Part shown: piece by piece, positions 57,518 to 64,000 of the stretch
Layout of the letters: every line of letters starts with the position of its first letter
Position numbering within the stretch: position 1 is the first letter of the stretch
Assembly (NCBI GenBank): GCA_034521445.1
Contig: JAXHMM010000005.1
Span: 310,001 to 374,000 of the forward strand
Source of the DNA: Balneolaceae bacterium
GTDB taxonomy: Bacteria; Bacteroidota; Rhodothermia; Balneolales; Balneolaceae
DNA length: 64,000 bases
Direction of reading: 5' to 3'
Program-made: the position numbers and the translations under genes
The notes under the pieces: generated by a model
What the model saw: the letters and a program-made list of their open reading frames with translations, nothing else
What the model was told of the DNA's origin: nothing
Databases searched by the model: none

Positions 57518-57969
57518 TAGGAAATACGTCAAAAATATTAAGGCCACTAATAAATCAATTTACCTAGCCTGGAGGATTTTACTCAGGGTGGCAAGATGAT
57601 GTGAAAAATCACACTAACAATAAATTAACTTATCTGACCCGCGAAATAATAATTTGGATGCTCCTGAACCAACAGACCTTCGGATGACGGATATGCTATA
57701 AATAAGGCTGATATCATCTTTGCATATATATGAAAAGGACAATCCAGGACTATATGCCCTTTCTTTAGAAATTGGATATGGAAAAGCAAATAACAAATTA
57801 ATTATATCACAGTCGACGCAGAAATCTTCTTCAAGCGAAGTTGAAAAAAATATTTAGATATGGTAAGAGAAACATCAGATATAGTATTTTTGATGATTTC
57901 AAGACCGGCCTGAAATTCCTCCAAAATATTAGCGGAACTATAACTGAAAATAGCACAGTTAAATATTGA
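57514..57969 (+). pseudogene. nucleoside 2-deoxyribosyltransferase-like protein, frameshifted
   Basis: Joined frames give about 150 residues: KSIYLA then GGFYSGWQDDVKNH at the N-terminus; INKADIIFAYI with EKDNPGLYALSLEIGYGKAN in the middle (the conserved NPSGYGxxLEIGYA-like block with the catalytic Glu); and YLDMVRETSDIVF then DDFKTGLKFLQNIS. This is the NDT fold, related to TIR NADases. Frame breaks fall near 57560, 57600-57680 and 57730-57850. It follows a membrane protein directly, as effector pairs in defence loci often do. Confidence 0.65.
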
Positions 57970-58197
57970 CAAGGTGGCAAGTTTCTACAACTGAGCATTA
58001 GCTTTTTTACCGGTCCACTGAGTAGCTGATCTCACTTCCAGATAAATTAATCACTTATTTAACTTATTAAATTTTACATATTGTAATATTTAGATATACT
58101 TAGGTGCATGTTAATATACTGTATATTTACTTTATGATTAATATAAATTACTTAATAAAAAATATTTCCGTGTATTTCGGCTGTTCAATCCCAATAT

Positions 58198-59140
58198 TTA
58201 TCTGTGAAATATAACAACCATCTCATCAAGGTCTGCCTTAATATCTGTTGGGGTCTTTACTTTTCTTTTTTAAATCTAACTCTTTATCAAGAAGCCTTTT
58301 TATCAATTACCGACCTTCTCGGCTTCACTAGATACCTATCTAGCAATTGTATTATTTGGTAATTGAGATAAAGTAAAAATCCGATCCCATGCCTCTGAAC
58401 TGTTTCTCATTTAGCCCGTTTGGCACTTTGAAATATTTTAAATCTTCTTTTGCAAGGCTTCTGCTGAAGATCATCAGTTAGACGGCTCTCACTACCAATA
58501 TAATACAAATACAGCTCTTTCGGGATTTCTTGAACTTGGAAACCATTGATCCAAATTGGCATTCGAAAGCTTCTCTGATTGCAGAATCATCAAGTATATA
58601 AGATGATGAACATTTGCATTAGTACTCGATTTCCAAAGAAGCCCTCAACTCTTGGATAACACTGTTTACATATTGATAATATTCAAATGTTACCTCGGTA
58701 CCTCTTATCAAATAATAATGATTCAAAGTTTGCTGTTCTTTCATCCACATTACTTGTATACAACACTTCTACATTAGAGTAATTTGCAGATAACAGCGCT
58801 TTATGTGTTAGATTGGCAGAACCTAATATATATGCATTATCAAATCTATAATACAATCAGCATGAAGATTTGAATAGTATCCTCTATTTACTCATTTCTC
58901 CTATTAGATACTGAAGTCATAGACTTCAATGTCATTTACTCCTTTTAAGATCTCATCGACATGCCACCTAGTAATGATCGTTAAATTTGTGGAGGGGCTC
59001 GATTTATCAGTAAGAGATTCTATTAGTCCAAACTTAATAAATGGGCTAACTAATAATACTTTTCTTTTAGAGCATGAAATATATTTTTCAAGTAAATCAT
59101 ATAATTCAGAATAATAAAAATTTTCTTCTTTATTCATCAC
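58198..59140 (-). pseudogene. phospholipase D-like nuclease domain protein, frameshifted
   Basis: From ATG 59140 the N-terminus reads YSELYDLLEKYISCSKRKVL and VSPFIKFGLIESL. Across a frame change near 58905 and another near 58840 comes NLHADCII with NAYILGSANLTHKAL, the HxK...GSxNLT half of a PLD motif, here with Asp where Lys is usual. The rest to about 58198 is recognisable only in pieces. It is the last gene of a three-gene minus-strand unit; its start overlaps the Hsp90-like stop by 11 bp. Confidence 0.6.
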
Positions 59141-60981
59141 GCTCTAAGAATTGGCGAGCAATCCGTCCCCAATCATGGCGGACATCTTCAGCTATTTGCT
59201 TTCTATGTCCCTCTAGTTCATCCTCATAGCGTGCCCATGCCATAAACAATAACTGCAATCCTCTCTCTTGCTTTTTCAAGCCTATCTCTAAGTTCCTCTT
59301 CATCAGCTCCCTCTGTACTTTCATAGAGTAGTTCAACTAAATTTAAATATGCCGGATGTTCAATATTCAGCTTTACTATCAAAGTGCCTCCTTTAGGCTT
59401 GATAGCAAAAAAAGCGGACCCTTCCATATCAGCTTCTACAAAATGATATTTCAAATTATCATTAAAGGTGTTGGCAAATTACACCTCTCGACTACAGAGG
59501 AAGACACCTCCCAAGTTTCAAGTTCTTGCCTAATCTGACTTTTCTCTTGCCTCTTGAGGTAAATTTTCGCCTTCATCACTCTCACCATGATATCCCACTT
59601 CTTGGCGCTCTCGAGTTAAATCAGTTGCCTTCTTTTCCGCTGTGTGTCGTTTATTTTCATTAGAGGAAGATCTTATTCCTGTTCTCTGTTTCTTAAGATG
59701 AGTTCTTATAGTTGATAAATTAGAATCAATAGTCTGATGAATGTCTAGCAAAATTCCATTTGGATCGCCCTCCTCCTTGAGCCTCTCTTTTGCCTCACTT
59801 GGAGTTTCTCCGTCTTCTAGAAGATCATCGACATTAATTGCATTAAAATTCCGTGCAAACTGCTTATTGTTTGAAACACCAAATACATTATCTAATGCTG
59901 GAGGGAAATGAATTCCAGCAACCCCACCATCTTTCAGTTGGATCATAGCTTGTAACCCATGTATCATTAAGTTCAAGTTCCCTGTTAGCCCCAACGATCT
60001 GAAACACCTCGATCCTCCGATGCATGTTTCCCATGAAGGTCTTTCGACCCTGTCGCGTTCCTTCGCTTGCTTTCTCTTTAGCAACTGAAAATTTCAATTG
60101 CACCTCTATGTATTTCATTATTGTACTCAATATTGAAACTACGTGGATCGCCATAAGGTTCAAACATTTGTTCATTTTCAAATGGTGGAGGACAAGACGT
60201 ACGTTTCCATTAAATATATCGGATCATTAGCTCTTGCATATTTTTCATCCCTCGTTATCAATATTTTCTACATCAAAGGTGCACATGCGTATTGAAACTT
60301 GGTCATTATTTAAAAGTATCGATACATTCGGCCAATAATATGCTCAGAATTCCTTAATTATAGCTCTTGCAGTCTTCCACATAATTCTATCTAGTTCAGA
60401 CCAAACTACCAGAGTCCCTGAATCACCAAATATTATTTTGCAATTCTCAATCCATTCTTGAGGCACTTTACGTTTCTTGGGCACGGGTAACTCTCCTCAT
60501 TTTCCCCTCTCGTTATTTCATTTAGATCCAGGTAGGAATATATAGCATTCCCAATACCATCTTGCCATGTCCAAACGTCTACTCTCTTGCATTGCGAGAT
60601 AGAGGAACGTAGTGTAATCCCGATCCCAAATTTGCCTATCCCCTCTTGGTCCTCCGAAAACAGGTGTGTCCGATTCCCCAAATTGTAATGCCATTTTTAA
60701 AGCATCCTCCATCGATCCTAAAACCGTTATCAATCACACCAATCTCGACGTATTCGATCACTAGTTCTCTGAGACAATTGGACAGTTTTTTGTCCGCAGA
60801 TAAGTTCTCGACATTATTCTGCACCTGCTTGAATTGAATTACTCGATCAACTCAGCAACGGCATATGCTGCATTTTTATAGCCATTATCTCTCATTGCCT
60901 TCACAGCAAGATGAGCAGGTACAATATCACGTTCCTCTTCGAATGAGTATCTTGGTTTACTTTAAGCTCTTGTGTTTCCAT
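59130..60981 (-). pseudogene. Hsp90/MutL-type GHKL ATPase, frameshifted
   Basis: Pieces in order: AHLAVKAMRDNGYKNAAYAV with AELI (N-box; the Asn follows after a frame change), IGVIDNGF (DxGxG region), DALKMALQFGESD, then GIGKFGIGITLRSSISQCKR and VDVWTWQDGIGNAIYSYLDL. The C-terminus reads YHFVEADMEGSAFFAIKPKG and LLFMAWARYEDELEG. This is the GHKL family ATPase seen beside SF2 helicases in defence islands. Intact length would be about 615 residues. At least five frame changes. Confidence 0.72.
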
Positions 60982-60998
60982 AAATCCCTAACATTGTT

Positions 60999-62640
60999 TT
61001 ATCGATTAGTCCAAACATCTTCCCAATTAGTAAAAGCATCAGAAACACTTCCAAAGCCGGGGAAGCGATTGGTCTATTACAGTATATATTTCTGCATTTT
61101 TATTACCTCCAGCCTTTAGACCGCGTATAGCCCTGCCCACCATTTCGACTATACAATACTAAAGATTTTGTTGGTCGCGCAATCAATGCAGCACTAGTAT
61201 TCGGGGCGTCAAATCCTGTGGTTAATACCGCATAACGACACAATATCATAGGGATTTCAGAAGATTTTTTAAAATCTTCTATCCACTTTTTCCTATTAAT
61301 GTCAACTTGTATCGGACGTAATGGAAAATGCATCAATTCCTATTGCTTGCAATACTTTAGCAATTAAATCAGAATGTTTAACATTAGTGGCAAAAAATAA
61401 AATACGATTGTGGCGTTTAATTAAATCTTTTAGTGTAGTAATTATTTTCAAATTACGTTTTTCATTTTCAGCCAGTTTTTTAAGAACTGAAATTGGTAAG
61501 TCTAATTCAGCTCTCTAATTTATTCAATCCATTTGTTGTAAGTTTAAGATCAGGATCTACTAGTAATTTTTTATAGCTGGCATTACAGCTAAGTACCCTT
61601 CATCTATCAAACAGTCTACTGGATCTTGTCAGCAATCATTAATTTCTAAGGTTACTTTTGCATATGTAGAAAGATTCGCGAGTAATTCCAAATCCTCGCT
61701 GCAGTATCATTCGTAGATCTACCAGGAGTGGCCGACAAGCCAATCAAACCAGTATCTTGGGAATGTTGAAGAAGTGCATTTAAGACAAATTTATAAGTTG
61801 GTGCTATCGCCTGATGAGCCTCATCAAATACAACCAAGTGAGCTTTACTCCCAATTTTACCTAGTGTAAATAGTCCATGGTTTTGTGTGCTGTACATTTT
61901 GGAAAGCCCTGATACTAATATACCATCCGACAATGCGTCCAGATCCTATTTCCATGACTCCCCCGAAACCTACGTAACTGATAACCTCTCTATTCCCTGA
62001 AGTATAGTCCAGCTATTTTCAAATTCGGTAGCGGCCTGTCCACATAGCTCTCTTCGTTATGTGCTAGCCAAATTATCAGTGAAGGTTCATTATTTCGGAG
62101 GTAATCCGAAATAATATTCATTGTAGTTCTCTGTTTTTCCTGAGCCAGTAGGCATATGTAATAAGGTCCGTCTACGATCTCCCTGAAAAACCAATTCCTT
62201 TAGCTTTCTTGCAGCTTTCCTCTGATGATCAAAAAGGCCATATTCAGGTTCTTTATATGATATAGTTGGCTTCGATGATTTCTGAATTGTTTTCGGTTCC
62301 TGAATCTCAAAAAAATCAAACAGCCTTTTCTCTTTAGATGAATTTTTTCTTATAGAAATTTCATTTAACTCCTGATATGGTTTGTCAGTACTACCTCCTA
62401 GAGGGTCAATTAGTTTCTTTGCCTCCACCGGCCCAGTACCGAATAACTCTTGCCGAGTTTTACTTTCTCTAACAATCCAACCCTATCAAATAATTGTATA
62501 AGTACTTCCCTTGGTAATCTTTTTTAGGTCGAATTAAAGCGGGCTCAATGGCATGTAAGTAATCTAATAGCATCACGGCCGACTAACTGTTGAAGTGTTT
62601 CATCATCTGCACGATTTAAAATCTCATCAAGATGTACCAA
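60999..62640 (-). pseudogene. DEAD/DEAH-box SF2 helicase, frameshifted
   Basis: From a TTG start at 62640 the N-terminus reads VHLDEILNRADDETLQQLVG. Then come LFDHQRKAARKLKEL with LLHMPTGSGKT (motif I, near 62150), LIIWLAHNEELC (Ia), LVVFDEAHQAIAP (motif II, near 61825), LIGLSATPGR (III), and the second RecA-like domain with ILCRYAVLTTGFDAPNTSAA and a VGRAIRG motif VI (with frame changes). Stop at 60999, 18 bp before the Hsp90-like start. About 545 residues if intact. Confidence 0.75.
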
Positions 62641-62657
62641 AATAACCTCTTCTCTAA

Positions 62658-64000
62658 TCAGTTAAACTTTCTTATCCCAATCAACTTCCTCCAAGCATAA
62701 TAAAGCCCCCACGACGACCCCACCATCGTAGCCGTAAGCACCCCAGCCAGCACCCACTCCCCATAAATCCAATACCCGGTAGCAAACAACGCACTGTAAA
62801 TAGCCACGCAGCCCAGCACCATACACAGTATCCCCTGGGGTACGCTCCATTTCTCGCGTTGCAGCATTTCAACTTCTCGTCCCTCTCGATCGGCCTTATC
62901 CAGCACCGGCTGCCAGCCGGGCCCGCCGGGCCGGGCAATCCGGCAGAACTCCACCAGCGTATCCTGGGCGGTGGGTCGCGTCAGGTACGTCACCAGCAGC
63001 CAGACGGCGGTGGTGAAGGCCACGCCGCAGACCAGCTCCTGCCAGCCGGTGAGGGCCGGCAGGCCGGCGGCTTCGTGGAAAAACTGAAACCAGACGGCCA
63101 CGGCGAAGGAGATGGCCATGCCGGCGATCTCGCTCCAGGCGTTGATGCGCCACCAGAACCAGCGCAGGATAAACAGCAGGCCGGTCCCTGCTCCAATCTG
63201 TAAAAGAATCTGAAAACTGTCCAATGCGTTCTCCATCCACAGCGCCAGCGCGCCGGCGACGATCATGAGCAGCACGGTGGAGAGCCGTCCCACGTTGACC
63301 AGCTCGTTCTCCGTGCTCTCGGGCCTGACGAAGCGTTTCCAGAAGTCGTTGACCAGGTAGGAGGAGCCCCAGTTCAGGTGGGTGGAGATGGTGCTCATGT
63401 AGGCGGCGGTCAGGGAGGCGACCACCAGCCCGAGCAGTCCCGTGGGCAGGAAGGTGAGCATGGCGGGGTAGCCCATGTCGTGGTCGGCCACGCCGGCCGC
63501 GCTGGGGAAGGCTTCCCGGATGGAGGCGATGTCGGGGAAGACCACGATGGAGCAGAGCGCCACGATGATCCAGGGCCAGGGGCGCAGGGCGTAGTGGGCG
63601 GCCTGGAAGAAGAAGACGGCCGCGATGGAGTTGGCCTCGTCCTTGGCGGCGAACATCCGCTGGGCCACGTAGCCTCCCCCGCCGGGCTCGGCGCCGGGGT
63701 AGTAGACGCTCCACCACTGCACGGCCAGGGGGATGATGAACACCCCGATGGCCTGGGCCGGGTCGGAGAAGTCGGGCAGGATGTTGAGCCGCGGGATCAC
63801 CGCCTCGTGGGTCAGCAGCCCGCTGAGTCCCCCCACGTCGGGATGCTGCAGGGCCACCCAGGCGGCGGCGATGCCCCCGATGATCGACAGGAAAAACTGG
63901 AAGAAGTCGGTCAGCAGCACCCCGCGCAGCCCTCCCAGGGAGGAGTAGATCACCGTGATCACCCCGGCGATGACCACCGTCTCCACGGGCGAGAGTCCCA
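62658..64000 (-). CDS. sodium:solute symporter family protein (partial, 5' end outside window)
   Basis: At least 447 residues of an SSS-family transporter with about ten hydrophobic helices. Landmarks are SSLGGLRGVLLTDFFQFFLS (a conserved SSS block), YVAQRMFAAKDEANS, AAYMSTISTHLNWGSSYLVN (the TM8 Na+-site region) and a charged linker before the last two helices. It should use a Na+ gradient to import a small organic solute; the substrate is unknown. GC-rich and free of frameshifts, it marks the right edge of the accessory island. The frame is open beyond 64000. Confidence 0.9.
   Translation of the reverse strand, partial: GLSPVETVVIAGVITVIYSSLGGLRGVLLTDFFQFFLSIIGGIAAAWVALQHPDVGGLSGLLTHEAVIPRLNILPDFSDPAQAIGVFIIPLAVQWWSVYYPGAEPGGGGYVAQRMFAAKDEANSIAAVFFFQAAHYALRPWPWIIVALCSIVVFPDIASIREAFPSAAGVADHDMGYPAMLTFLPTGLLGLVVASLTAAYMSTISTHLNWGSSYLVNDFWKRFVRPESTENELVNVGRLSTVLLMIVAGALALWMENALDSFQILLQIGAGTGLLFILRWFWWRINAWSEIAGMAISFAVAVWFQFFHEAAGLPALTGWQELVCGVAFTTAVWLLVTYLTRPTAQDTLVEFCRIARPGGPGWQPVLDKADREGREVEMLQREKWSVPQGILCMVLGCVAIYSALFATGYWIYGEWVLAGVLTATMVGSSWGLYYAWRKLIGIRKFN

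Noticed and set aside
58198-62640. A DISARM system
   Set aside because: A helicase and a PLD protein are present, but there is no DrmB (DUF1998), no methyltransferase, and the helicase is much shorter than DrmA.

Overview
ORGANISM. The outer parts of the window (about 1-26 kb and beyond 62.6 kb) are GC-rich. Their genes look like those of a marine or halophilic bacterium of the Bacteroidota/Balneolota-Rhodothermota lineage: weak Shine-Dalgarno signals, an alginate-export type porin, a large outer-membrane gluzincin with propeller and beta-barrel, and an HSA32/ComA-like protein. The lineage is an inference from gene style; no rRNA or tRNA is present to confirm it.

LAYOUT. (1) 1-4.4 kb: end of a probable ligase-associated exonuclease, a multiply frameshifted ATP-dependent DNA ligase, a 7Fe ferredoxin with its DUF3565 partner, a broken RIC/ScdA-like gene and a SufR-like Fe-S regulator. 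(2) 4.5-14.5 kb: a MmgE/PrpD protein and a ComA/HSA32 protein, then a nitrite-reduction block with two different copper nitrite reductases (one fused to cytochrome c), azurin, an alginate-export porin, NirV and an SCO copper chaperone. (3) 14.5-26 kb: surface metalloprotease, DNA glycosylase, two Fic proteins on either side of a fatty acid desaturase, and a six-PAS histidine kinase. (4) 26-43 kb: a cassette-like accessory zone of toxin-antitoxin and defence genes. It holds three AbiE-type modules, one ImmA/IrrE-PIN pair, orphan HigA/Xre antitoxins, an AAA15-RloB pair, a WYL regulator present as one whole and two partial copies, and a BCS1-like AAA ATPase. A non-coding repeat of about 150-200 bp recurs between the genes. 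(5) 43-62.65 kb: an AT-rich, heavily frameshifted island with a DEDD exonuclease, MazG-like plus DUF2075, then DUF4007 - large P-loop ATPase - PAPS-reductase-like, a membrane protein split by an IS21 element that itself carries an IS256-family element, a nucleoside deoxyribosyltransferase-like gene, and on the other strand a helicase - Hsp90-like ATPase - PLD operon. (6) From 62.66 kb the GC-rich chromosome resumes with a Na+/solute symporter.

HOW THE GENES WORK TOGETHER. The 3-13.6 kb genes make a coherent periplasmic nitrite-to-NO module: electron carriers, two CuNIRs, copper delivery and a nearby Fe-S-based regulator. The 26-62 kb zone is a defence island built by repeated insertion, duplication and truncation. 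Its most interesting parts are the DUF4007-ATPase-PAPS reductase operon (possibly BREX type 4-like), the helicase-Hsp90-PLD operon, and the dispersed repeat.

CAUTION. Several frameshifts fall at short homopolymers in otherwise perfect genes, so part of the apparent decay may be residual sequencing error. The very uneven density of breaks suggests that error alone does not explain it, unless the island was sequenced at lower depth.
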